Below, piece by piece: positions 36,487 through 47,896 of a DNA stretch of 64,000 nt (position 1 is the first letter of the stretch; every line of letters starts with the position of its first letter). The translations under genes were made by a program, and so were the position numbers. The stretch covers positions 4,162,001 through 4,226,000 of the forward strand of contig SMMW01000584.1 in the NCBI GenBank assembly GCA_004794655.1, given 5' to 3'. The stretch comes from Marisa cornuarietis (lineage: Eukaryota; Mollusca; Gastropoda; Architaenioglossa; Ampullariidae). The notes under the pieces are model-generated. The model had not been told where the DNA came from and did not search any database. It saw nothing but the letters and a program-made list of their open reading frames with translations.

Positions 36487-36776
36487 CATGCTCAATTTTA
36501 GATAAGGTAAAGGTAAAGGTCACCCGCTGACCTTTACAGGTCGTTAGGGGTAGGGGGAGGTGTTAGAGACCTCACTTTTCTCGGAGCCAGCTTTACATGA
36601 GAGCGGTGCCCATCTCCTCTCCTCGCTGCCTTACCTTCCCTAACCCTCTATGGAGTCAGGTACCCATTCCGCCAGATCGTTCGACTGCGGGAGTTTGCTG
36701 CGCTTATCGGTAATTGAACCAGCGTTGAGTCCGTTCGGACGCCAGCGCTCTAACCACTCATCCATCCGCTTCCCCC
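36487..36776 (-). mobile_element. tRNA-derived SINE (second family)
   Basis: Read on the minus strand, the head GGAAGCGGATGGATGAGTGG TTAGAGCGCTGG resembles a tRNA acceptor stem and A box. The element ends in CGACCTGTAAAGGTCAGCGG and a repeated TTTACC. No functional tRNA fold is claimed. Confidence 0.65.
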
Positions 36777-37082
36777 ACTTTAAATTCTACTGTAGAGTAA
36801 GTTGTTTTAGGCAAGTTTTCATATGTTTCAGCAAAGATTAGTGATTGTGTCATTTGGTTTGGACTTTGTTGCGTCTGCCTTCTACATATTCAGTTGGACT
36901 ATGTTAAATAAGATCCATACTGATATAAGGCGTCGTTTGGGCCATGATTGCCTTCCTTTTACGTAAAAATTCAAATTTCTCACAACCCGATGTGTAACAT
37001 TAAATATATCTCTTTTCTTTCAAAGAAATTCAAGAAATGGAGTTTAATTGAGGTGTGACACCGCAAACACTGAAGTTACTTT

Positions 37083-37263
37083 TCTTTTGATAATGACTTC
37101 TTCCATGAGGGCGTCAAGGCATTTCAAAGTATTCCTACACAGCTGCCAAATCTGGTTCGAGGATGGAGTTAGTAGCAAATTTAGAAGCTGGAAGCATGGC
37201 TTTATGCAAAATCTCCAAACAGTTTCAGAATTTTGAATCTGGAACTTGGGCTTTTCCTGTGAA
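37083..37263 (-). pseudogene. P450 exon 3 relic
   Basis: The minus strand reads FTGKAQVPDSKF, then a stop, and after a frame change CRNTLKCLDALMEEV. This matches ITGEAQGPDSKV and CEKTLKCRNALMEEV of gene B exon 3. The middle part ([12 protein letters not shown] region) is lost or scrambled. No neighbouring P450 exon was found, so it is an orphan remnant of a lost gene. Confidence 0.75.
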
Positions 37264-38829
37264 TTTCCAAATAACCGGTAACGAACAGTTGTAAGGCTGT
37301 AAAAATAAAAGTATTTTGTATAATACACAAGACTGGATATGACCTTATACATCGCCCTGTCCGCACACTTGCGTGTATGTGTATGAGCTCATGAACAAGT
37401 GCTTATTATTTTCGTATTTGAGTGAGTGAAAAAGACGAGGCTAGACTTTATTTTAGATTATTTATTTCCTTAAATATATTGTTAAGGTATACGCAGTAAG
37501 TTATTGTAGTAACAACAAACCGAATAAAACAAAATAATGAAAATAATAGAATTATACCATTTAAACAGCAAGAAACAGAATGAAACTATTCTATATCAAG
37601 AGTAAAGCGGACAACTGTTTTCATCGCAGAGCAGAAAACTAGAATGTTATTTAAAACTACGATCTACAAGAGAAAATCATGTTACGAAATCTCAAGACAG
37701 ATTTGCATCAGCTGTTACATAATTAGTTTAATCGTATTCTAAGTCACTAAGAAATATTAACTCACTTCTATGTAATAATGCAAGATATTTTCAAAAGGTA
37801 CTGGTGTATCACCACAAAATCTGTTTACGTGGATCTTTTTTAAAGGTTCAGAGAGGTGCAATATTTCTTCAATGATTAAAAACTCAGTGCAAGATAGTAT
37901 TTCAGAAACATTTAAGCAAGAGGCTGTAAAATCCCCATGCACAAAACACCATAACGACGCCACGATTGTACATAAATACGTTTGCGTTGTGAAGGCTACA
38001 GCCAGTGGGTGAGCTAGAAACATGCATCAATTAGATAGGTACAAGCGTGCTGTCACGGAGGGAAACCCTATCTTCTCATTAGCTTTACCAAATTATTAGA
38101 AAAAAACTGTGTAATCATTGTAAATTGACATCGAATGAGAGACTGAACACTGGATTGCATGAAAAAATGGTAGTTCTGCGCAATTTAGAAAAGAAACTGT
38201 CATCACATTGGTGGTTCATGAGATGTTATTGTTGAACACTGTTATTTAAAATAAAGAAGAAAAAAAAATTATAAATGAGAATGGTCATGGCAGGTATATG
38301 CAGGACTTGACACGAAAAGTGGGGTAAACAGTTCACATGCAACCACAGTCTCTATGGCCAGAAGTTTGTGATGTTAGTACACTCAGCGAGTCTTTGGTGA
38401 ATTCAAGTTTTGTAGCATGATAAAGAGTTGGGTGCCACAAATGTTACCGCTTTGCCCGGTGTTGAGATCTTGAAGGCTCTAATTTTTTTCATTCACAGTG
38501 GTTTACCTGTGCATGACTGATGAAAGTTGTTTTAGTGGAAATTGCATGTCAGCTTGTCAGGACTGTTTTATTTAATGGTTTAATAAGTGTATGTAACAAT
38601 AATCATACACTTACCCTGTAAACCAAGAGCAGTTGTACATTGTAAAGCTTTTTGTAATGGTACATATGGACACTTTCTTCTTGTCTCCCTCTCCCTCTCA
38701 CTTTTCTTTCTTTAAGTATGGACATTCAACAATTGTGTTCTGTGAAACTGTACTTACCAAATAAATTGGAATATATAAAAAAATTCAGCTAAAAAGAATA
38801 TTAGAAAAAAAGCAGGAGCAGAGTGCTCA
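37264..38829. other. Intergenic between P450 relic and P450 C
   Basis: No supported gene. An 88-codon minus-strand frame at 37,757-38,023 (ending ENILHYYIEVS) is open, but I cannot assign it. Confidence 0.35.
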
Positions 38830-38835
38830 TTTATT
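38830..38835 (-). terminator. Possible poly(A) signal AATAAA of P450 C
   Basis: The complement of TTTATT, about 32 bases downstream of the stop codon of gene C. That would give a very short 3' UTR. Confidence 0.3.
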
Positions 38836-38866
38836 GACTCTGACTTTCTTACGTTTTCTTCGTGCT

Positions 38867-41800
38867 TCAGCGTGTCCTCAGTCTAAGTCTCACGTGGTAT
38901 GGCTTCAGCTGCAAGACGGCTGAATCTTTCCAAGAATCGTTGGCAATGGGCAGAAGTTCATGCTCTACTGGTGGGAGGAAGTCGAACTTCTGTAAGAGCG
39001 TAGTCACGTACAGAAACACACGAGATCGAGCGAAGTTCTCGCCAGGACAGCTCCTCCGACCAATCCCAAAAGGTAGAAAACTGGACCACACAAAACAAAC
39101 ACAAACACACACGCAGTTTCCAAGCAATATTTTTGTGCCCAAGCAATTTCAAGTACATACAAGTTAATTACCCTCATTATTATTGTTTTCATCACGTGCT
39201 CTTCATGCTGCAGACTCAGAACCTTTTCCCGAACTGATTTAAAATTCTAAAATTGTTCGTACAAACGTTTCAGCTTCGTTTTAATGCCTATATACCGGAG
39301 TTGGGCAAAGTACGGCCCTCGGAAGTCTATTGACAGACTTTTTCGATCATGAAGCAGAGCAAGTTTGACCTGCGTTAAAGGATGACAGGAGCATTTGGCC
39401 GCAGTTCTGAGAATTGCCACATCGGAAACTTGGCTTGATTTTGAAAGGCTCGTGAGCAAATTCAAGCAGCTTCACTTTTCACATTCAATTTGTTAAGTAA
39501 ACACCACAATGTACTTATGTTATCATTCCGTTTTCACTACGTTTATTGTATAGTCACATGGCGTGGGGTTTTGGTATGTTACAGGCCCGCCGCATAGTTA
39601 AGAATTTTGAGACTGGCCCACACAAAAAACTGACCACCCACGCGATATAGGATTATTATCATTACACAAGAACATACAATTGCAACTTCAGCCTAACTTA
39701 GGTATCGATCATTTGATTGGATCGATTAAGGCACTGAAAGAAGCTTTAACGATGATTATGACAACAGCATAGTGATATAATGAATTTAATTATTTGTTCT
39801 ACGAATGTTTCATTGCATATAGAGATTTTCAACATCTTTTTTTTATGGAAAATATACTTTAAGGAAAAAAATTAAATCTGCAGCTCAGATATGCAAGACT
39901 GGCACTCTGATTTGATTGTTAGTTTGTGCTGACCTCTGACGTATCTTATGGGTTACAGGAAGGAGCTGACCCTCGTCGTCAAGGAAACGCTCAGGTCGAA
40001 AGACCTCAGGATCACCCCACAAGGACGGGTCGCGGTTTACCCACCACAAGTTCTGGAACAACTGAAGGCACAAAGGAGGTAAGCCAGTCACTCTCTCCAT
40101 TAGAAACGAAGATCCAACTGCTTATGCAACCCACTCCTACCGTGTAATGTAGTCATGCAGAGGTGAAACGTAAATTTGCAAACGCTTACTGGTCAAACTA
40201 ACGGCACACTGATCTTGCATCTATATCAAATGCGTTTTATAAATTCTATTAGAAATATTCCCTCGTTTACTGACAAAAAAGATGGCTTGGTACACTGCAG
40301 AAAGTGTGCCTTCTTTGAATCATGGCTATCATGCTTTAAGAAAAAGACAGAAAGAATGCTCAGTGGCTCATCATTGCAAAGAATGGGTTGCATAACTTTT
40401 TGTATCTTAATAAAGCTGTATCACTTTATAAAAGGAAAAATATACCCAGTGATTTTATGACTCGCAAAAGAAATAAAATCATTCATCAGAAAATCTTTAC
40501 CACTGAGCCCTTGGGGATGCAAAAGCCATCAACTACAATGTCTCCAGAAGCTCCATGTGGAAAGCCAAAAGGTGCAAAAGAAGTGAAGCGCAGCGTTTCC
40601 AAGATGGCGGCTTCTGTGTAAGGTAAGCTTCGTCTGTCTTCCAGCCGGGAGAGTCGCTCACCAATTTGTTCGTCGATCTCCTTCTGTATTTTCTTCATGA
40701 CACTGGGGTTGTGAACCATGACAAGGAAGAATCCCTTCAGGGTTTCTCGAGAAGTGTTATAAGCTGCAAAAACGCCATACACAATGAAATCAGAGACTTT
40801 AGCAACACACAAAAAGTAGTTTCAGAAGACAATTAAAAGATTAAAATATGAATGTTGACGATATAGTTTTCTTTTCTGTCTTTCTGCTCATTTCAGATTA
40901 CCGTAAGTTGTAATTTCTTCAGTACGAGCGTCTGGTCATCGTTTCATGGAACAAGTTTGACAGACTTTTCACTTTTCTCACGATGGTCAAGACAATTTTT
41001 CAACAAACTTTAGCCGAATGTTTCTCTTCATTTGATATTTGTATTGTTCCCCAGTTCACCATTTGCTGACTTCTACAGTCTGTACATTGTAAGGTAACTG
41101 AGTCGATAACAATAACAACAATCATCTTTACATCTCTTCTGCTTCTCAGGCCACTTTTATCACCACCTCTAACGTCACCACAATTGTAGTAGCAATACTC
41201 GGCCCAGTCCATTTCTCTGTGACGATAAAGAGTTCCCGCTTTGAATGTCATGGCTTACATTAGATGGAGTGCAGGTGTGTTGCAAGACACGACATTGTTG
41301 GTACTTTTGTATGTCAAGATATTGAAAGTCATTGATTTTTTTCAAAGACTAGTTAATCAGGGCCAGAAAGTTTGTGAATTAAATCATAGAAGTGTCATGT
41401 GATTGACCTACCACCGTCGACGATATCGAGGATAACTCCCCTGATGTTGTCGTCCTTGAGCCAACTGTTGTCATTTTGTTCGTCCAGCAGAACATCCACC
41501 ATGCCTCGCGGCTGTCCAGCCACGTGACTTTCCTGAGCAGTGTGGAACAAAAATAAAGGTCAAAGATGGCAGACCAAGGGTAACTTTGCACTCAGCAGGT
41601 TTTGAACCAACGCTGAAATAAATGCGAGGTTTCGCCGCCTGTGCTACAAAACACCATAGAACCATTCAGTAATTTACATCTTCGCATCTCTAGATTAGGA
41701 AAGCTTCTTTCAGCTGGAGTTGTAAACCTACTAATCTAGTCTCTAGCACTGTGAACATGAAGCGTGTTACCAGGGAAAAAATTTTGCCCACGAAGCTGCT

Positions 41801-43672
41801 GTTGTAAGATATTCAATCGTATATATTGTCACTGAAAAGTAAATGTTATTACTTCTGTCTTATTCTAAAAAAATTGGGAATTACACTAAGATTACACTAA
41901 CAGACTAATTTTTGTGCCACTTTCCATAGTGTGTTTGTGCCTTGTCGCAAATCATTCTCTGCATATGACCTCTGTTGACGGGGCTGGCGGCTTTGCCGTG
42001 GTATACCCTTAGCAGCTTGTAAAACACCAGTTCTTTCCTCCCTGTCACAATTAAGTTACTAGCGCCAGCTAAAAACCTCGTTTAGGCAGTTACATTTCAT
42101 CTTTTAGATAACATTTTTAGGCTTAATCTAAAAGAACATATACAGTATTACTGAGGTTGTCAAAAACGTTCACAAAACAGACAACTACAAAAATTAAAGA
42201 AAGAAGAAAAATGACGATAAGCAGAAAAAACACCTTTGCACGATCTAGCAGTTCCTTCATGAGGGCAGCTCGTGTCGTGAACACCTTGTCACACAGCTTT
42301 TTATAGTAGGTGCCCGGCAGGTAGCGAAGGAAAGGGAAAGTATGCAGGACAAAGTCTGTCGTCGGCGTCAGTAACTCTTCCGCCGTCTCGACGAACTCTC
42401 CAATCAAAGCCGGTAGCTCAGAGTCTGGCGAGGGAGTTTCTCCTGTGAACTACATATTTGTAGAGATGTAAATCTATAGGTTCGTGTGTGTATGAGTGAG
42501 AGAAAGAGAGATGGGGGGGGGGTTACCTCCACGAGAGCGTGGAAGCGAAAGCGCGTGTGGTCGTGTGGGTGCGCGTATGTGCGTATATGTGGATAAAGAT
42601 CAGAGAGATGGTGTTATAAAGCGCAGTACATCAATATTGAAAAAAACTATTGCATTGACAGAGTAGGACACAAAAAATAGAACCATACCAGGCAGATGAC
42701 CACACGCTGAACGGAATAGGCAAGCAGTTTCCCCATTTCCACTTCAGTATTAGCTGACTGTTCGATTTTCCTTTCCAGAGAGTCAGCTAATAGGATTAAC
42801 TCCTGCCTCACCGTGCTTTCCATTCGCTCCACGCCATCACCGTAAAACTGACCAGAGAGAAGCCGTCCTTCAGAAGATAATTTTTGTTCTTTTACATCCT
42901 ATTGCATTGCACCATCAGATCTAAACACACGCTCTAAACACATCCTATTGCACGATCAGCTCTAAATACACTAACCTCACCTTATCTGTGAATAGGTTGC
43001 ATTATCAGTTACTCTTGGTGTGTCTAACTTTCATAAATAAGCTTAAATGTCCTTAAAGTAAATGCGCACTAAAAGGGGAGGGTTAGAAGATATACAGAAG
43101 CACATGAAAGACTGTTTAACCTTTTAATTTATTAACACGATACTACCTAAAGAGGAACGCTACTATTACCCCACTCAAATCTGATTAATTTTTTTTATTA
43201 AACAAATTCATTCTACCTTTAAAGTCGTGTGAAGCACTTTACGTAGCTTGAGCCAGTTTGGCAAACTGTCGGGCCCTTTAAGGGCGACGTCATCAAAGTA
43301 CACGGACGAGCCCGCGAAACTGGGAGCCCGAGCATTGGCTGTAAATTCTGTGGCCTTGCTAGTGTACACTTCTCTCACGATCCGCGGTGAGTTCAAGAAA
43401 CACAAGTCACCGATGAAAGTTCTGCACAGAACCAGGTCCCCGTACTGCTTGGCCCACCGTTCGCCGAGAATGTGCAGATTCCCACTTTTTAACGCTTTCA
43501 GCGTCTCCCAGAAAACCCGTACACCCTTTGGGCCTGGAGGAAAAGATTGTCGACCCCTGAACACCAGCTTGTAGAAGATGTAGAGTGATACTAATGTCAA
43601 CACCAGCAGCCATGGCACGGAGCCACTCACAGACGAGACGGTCGTCAGGATTTCCGTGTAAGAAATCTGCAT
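38867..43672 (-). CDS. Cytochrome P450 gene C, complete, 7 exons
   Basis: Exons: 43217-43672, 42689-42847, 42234-42449, 41412-41532, 40501-40763, 39934-40061, 38867-39080. They join with GT/AG borders into 518 codons, no stop. Motifs: an N-terminal anchor ([18 protein letters not shown]), a FPPGP hinge, WxxxR (NWLKLR), ExxR (ETLR), FRPERF and heme loop [10 protein letters not shown] with Cys459. The exon 4/5 junction encodes the I-helix as DGGAYNTSRE in place of the usual AGxDTTS. The phases are identical to those of B and D. Exon 2 is the shortest of the three (53 against 60-62 codons) in the region between helices E and F. The C-terminus RLRLRTR is basic. Compact introns (largest ~0.85 kb) contrast with gene D. 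Probably an ER-bound enzyme of xenobiotic or endogenous lipid metabolism; the substrate cannot be inferred. Confidence 0.91.
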
Positions 43673-43820
43673 TTTTCCTGCTCTAATCGCGCTGGTAGCT
43701 GTTCTCGGCTAGTCGCCAGTAGAGAGACTGCCAGATAGTGCTTACAGGGCTGGGGGATAAAAGGGCCAGTCACGTTGACCTTTTAGAAAACTGATTTCCT
43801 GCCTCAGCAGACGAGCCCTG

Positions 43821-44072
43821 GGGCTAGTTGCACAACGTTTCTAAACCTTAAATCTGTTCTAAAGAAGCAAAATCTCTTCTCTGCCATTTAGATGCATTAC
43901 ACAAGAACATACAACAAATTGTACTGACAGGACGCGCAATGAGACTTATCTGACTTAAAGCAGTTTAAGTTTAAAAAATTCTAAAATTGTGGTGTGCATT
44001 TTAAACTTATTATCGAAAAAGATTTAATGCCTAAAACTGTTTAAAATTAGAAATGTGTTGTGCAACTGGCCC
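43821..44072. mobile_element. MITE with GGGCCAGTTGCACAAC TIRs, copy 1
   Basis: 252 bases with inverted ends (GGGCTAGTTGCACAAC at left; complement of GGGCCAGTTGCACAAC at right), about 150 bases upstream of P450 C. CCTG flanks both sides (43,817-43,820 and 44,073-44,076) as a possible TSD. The internal sequence is also partly palindromic (TTCTAAA...TTTAGAA). Related copies are at 54,337-54,596 and partly at 57,395-57,530. Confidence 0.7.
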
Positions 44073-44844
44073 CCTGACCTACAAAGCATCTGCTGCAGAC
44101 AAGCTGTTGGTGTGGTGTTAGAGAATGGGGTGTGTCAAAATTTTCTCTGCTTACCTCCCCTGCGAGTCGGGCTGTGCATCACGTGCACTAAGGCAGTACC
44201 ACACACACACACGCACATACACGCGCGCGCGTACCTACACCCACTCCCCAACCTAGCCAGGCAGCTTTGAGCATACATTAGTAAGGAAGGTTTTAAGGTT
44301 TATGTTCGTGCACCACGTTTTTCTTTAATGCAATGTATGCCTTAATAAATAAACGCACTACCCTTTTATCATAGTTTTCAAAAGAGGCATTACCGCTTTA
44401 AGATCTGTTCTGAAACTGCGCTGCATGGGTGTATGTTTGCCCATATTCCCAGTACATTTGCCAATTTTACAGCCGAGTCGCCACTTGACCCTCTGCTGTA
44501 GATTTCGAAGCAATAAAACTTCTCGTTTGTCCGGAGTGCCACTGCAGACGGCGCAATGTTTAACACGTGTCAAAGTTTTAGTTCGCATCGCCAGAATATC
44601 GAGGTCAGGTTAATAGGTCACTTTATGTAAAACATTATTTTTTCACAGTGATAATGCAGGTTTTAATGCGACCACGCAATATAGGGCACGCACGTCAATT
44701 TTTTTCAGGGGCTGAAAACATAAGATCATAGTCACGAAGGAAAAGATCTGGTTTAAGAAAACTGACACTGTCAGCAGTTAGCCGAGAAAAGCATGACTTT
44801 GTCCGAAGCATGCTGCCACACTTATAGGACACGGACACCGGGAA

Positions 44845-45070
44845 CCCCTACTTGCAACAATCAAGCGGAAAAAGTAGGTCTGGTTTGGCCCCCGGCACGA
44901 CACTTTGTCGAAGATGGTCCTTTAAGATACCTTGGAGGGCGGTCAACGCCGCGGTGGCCAGAGGTAGAGCTGGCTTACGAGTGTGTAGGAGAGGACCGGT
45001 CGTCCTGTGCAGGAACTTCTCACTATCGTCCAAGATCAGCTACAGGTACCAGTCAAGGGATGAATGAGTG
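44845..45070 (+). mobile_element. RTE-like LINE C-terminal relic
   Basis: It aligns base by base with 48,250-48,480 (GGCACGACACYTTGTCGAAGA, CCTTGGAGGG, CAACGCCGCGGTGG) but has frame shifts. It lacks the upstream RT domain. Confidence 0.7.
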
Positions 45071-45305
45071 AACGACAAAGGGAGGTTGGAAAATCTGAGC
45101 TGGAGAGACATGTCGTGGAGATTGTGAGCTAGCTTCTGATACAAGTAACCAACGACAACGCAATCACTCAGTAGGGGCAGACAACGCCCAGTAGTACTAA
45201 CGTGCGTGACAACTGTTCAAACAGTTGTTTAGACAGGCCTAGCGTTACCAATCACGGTAACTGTTTAAATCTTTACCAGAAATTATTTTTTCTTTGCTTT
45301 TTAGT

Positions 45306-45600
45306 AGACGTTGATTTGAAGATTTGAATTTTTCTTTCAAGCACAAGTGCACACGCATGTACGCTAGCCTGTGTTATTTTTAGCGGAGAAAAACCTGGAG
45401 TGACGTATGGATAACGGCTGTTCAACGGTCGGCAAAAATGGGAGCACGGAAGAAATCCAAGCATCCAGCAAGGTGAATCATAGTTGAGCATTTATGCCTC
45501 TTACTATGGGAACAGAAAGACGTTGATTTGAAGATTTGAATTTTGCAGGATCTACCTCCATTTTCTTTCAAGCACAAGTGCACACACGAAGGTGACTAGC
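45306..45600 (+). repeat. Direct repeat pair, ~60 bp, ~215 bp apart
   Basis: AGACGTTGATTTGAAGATTT then TCAAGCACAAGTGCACAC is present at about 45,306-45,357 and again at 45,519-45,587, the second with a ~15-base insertion. Confidence 0.65.
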
Positions 45601-46524
45601 AATCTTCATTTTCGAGCCGTTCTCCGACGTTGAAGTTAATCGATCGTCACATGTTTATTTCTACATGGTGTGGGGACCATTAAAATCCACCAAATACCTA
45701 ATTAGGCATCGGGTTGATCAGTTGTAGGTAAGCCTTATCGAAACACGATTTGATATACTTCATTTCCTTTGGATTTACAAGTGCCATTTCACAATGGAAA
45801 AAAGTGGAAATGGTTTCTTTCTCCTAAAATTCAACTTAAATTATAATTGTGTTTGTGTCATGTTTATTTTTGGGATTCTTTGAAAATACTTCATATACCA
45901 GGCATCAAAATACAATTTCAAGGCCCGGACTTAAAGTGTTCTTGGTTTTTAAACCAAAAACGTGAAGACCGGCCTCGGGGAATTGGGCCCGTGGGTGATA
46001 GTTAGGGCTTAACTCTTGCAGGGGAACCATACGTACAATAATCACACGTCGATCACTCAGTTTTCACTACGTGGCTCCCTAGCCCCCAGCCCTGCTGTTC
46101 CCCGACCACAAAACTCAACGATGTGTGATTTAACGTACATAGTAAAAGATTTATTTAACATAAAAATGCGAATACAAACAAGAAATAAAAAGAATCGTCT
46201 AGAGGTGTCCCAGTACTATCCCGTGCTAAACGTACTTCCACTATTACAGTGCTGTTACCTCTAAACCACCATCCACTCTCTCACTCATCCATTGCTCTGT
46301 TGTTACAGCTGTTCTTGCCTTAGTGATTCCACGCTGGTGGTTAGGTGGTTAGAGAACAATACTCCGGCCGACATTCATGGCACACCGATGACTTTTCGAA
46401 GTGTTTGTCCAACTGTATGTCATTCTTCCCACTCGATCTGCCAACCACGTCAGAGAGAGACTTCTCTCCTGGCGACACAGATTCGAGCACTGTCCCACTC
46501 CAAGGACACACACGTGGTGTCTTC

Positions 46525-46735
46525 GACGACTGCAATACCACGTACAGCCGCCGAACAAATACCACCTTGATGCCAAGTTCTCCGGTCCTTTGAAGTGCGG
46601 GCGAACCCAGCAGACGTTCTTCTCTTTTGAGAACGACGATTTCTGACGGCCTTGTCGTTAAACGTCTGCCTCACAGGTAGCTCAAGTCCTGGTCGCGCAG
46701 CCCTTTGATTTCTACGGCGACAGCAGGCAGTCCTG
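46525..46735. repeat. Dispersed repeat, copy 2 (first copy 18,000-18,250)
   Basis: Same order of blocks as 18,000-18,250, ending CGGCGACAGCAGGCAGT. It lies between P450 C and D. The overlapping open frames on both strands are not credible genes. Confidence 0.6.
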
Positions 46736-47896
46736 ACAGTTCCTCGTCACTGACTCGCTTCCTTGTGTCAAGGTTCTCAAACCCCAGTGTCTTTCCTCCT
46801 GAGTGAGTGTTGCCCTCTTGGCTTAAGACTCCGTCTCAAGTAAAAGTGAAGCTGGCGCTAGGAAGCCGAGGTCGCTTCGACTGCTGACCGGTTGCTCCGT
46901 TCACGCTTACGTCGTGCTTAGAAGTGTTTTGCGAGGCTCTCGTTTCCCTATTTCACTTTGCACTTTCGCAGACACATACGAGGGATGCCACTGGTCACTC
47001 ATTCATCATCCAATCATCAAGTATCCAGCATCGACGAGAGAGAGAGAGAGAAATACCAGTCCTATTGACCCTTTGGACCCTCCTACAAGTTGAGGGGTGG
47101 ACAGGTGACTAGATCCCCCACCTTTTGCCTAAGAGTTCTCAGGCTTGTCAACAAGCCATCCTAGAACCTAACTGGGGCGATTGTTACTTCCCATCAAAGT
47201 TAGCACATGACAAATTGATAAAAGAAAAGATCGTAAACTTATACCAACTTTATTTTTTTGTACGGAAAATCGAGGACACGAGAAAAAAAGGACACAAGAA
47301 ATTTGGGATCTTGGGTACTGGCATAAATGGCAAGGCACGATAACAATTGCATAAACACATTATAGGGATGGTAGGAAAACAAGTGTTCAAAAACCTTGCA
47401 AATAACCTGCAATTTGTTGTTGACGAAGCCACATCATTCTAAAGACCCGACTACTGCCTTACGCCTCCATTGATACAGGTGTGGCGGCGACTTTGTGTGA
47501 AGAAAGCTGATGAATATTTTTTTCCGCTTATAATAAAATCTCTTAATTCAATGTACGTGTTTGAGAGAGAGATAGTGACGCTGAGAGAAATGTTTCTAGA
47601 ACCTGAAGAGAGCAAAAGAGTACATGACGAGGAAAGCGGGAGGTGAAAGAACGTCAATGAACATCCTAGCAGATAAACAGTAAGGAGTAAATGCTACAGC
47701 TGTGTCGAGTCCCTCTCATACACACTTGAAGCACTATAGCCTTAACAAATAATGATCCAAAATAGACATTTGTATAACAAAAACTCTGGGCTTTTCTAAC
47801 TCAATAATCATGCCTGTAAAATACGCTCTTCAAAGGGTACACGAGCAGGCTGAAAATGGGCTTGGAACTTTCAGGTCATGCACAAAACATATAAAA
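46736..47896. other. Intergenic between P450 C and D
   Basis: No gene recognised. It includes a short (GA)n tract near 47,036-47,051 and the expected 3' UTR of gene D. Confidence 0.4.

Noticed and set aside
37757..38023. 88-codon minus-strand frame as a possible P450 exon
   Set aside because: It contains none of the exon 4-6 motifs of the neighbouring P450s.
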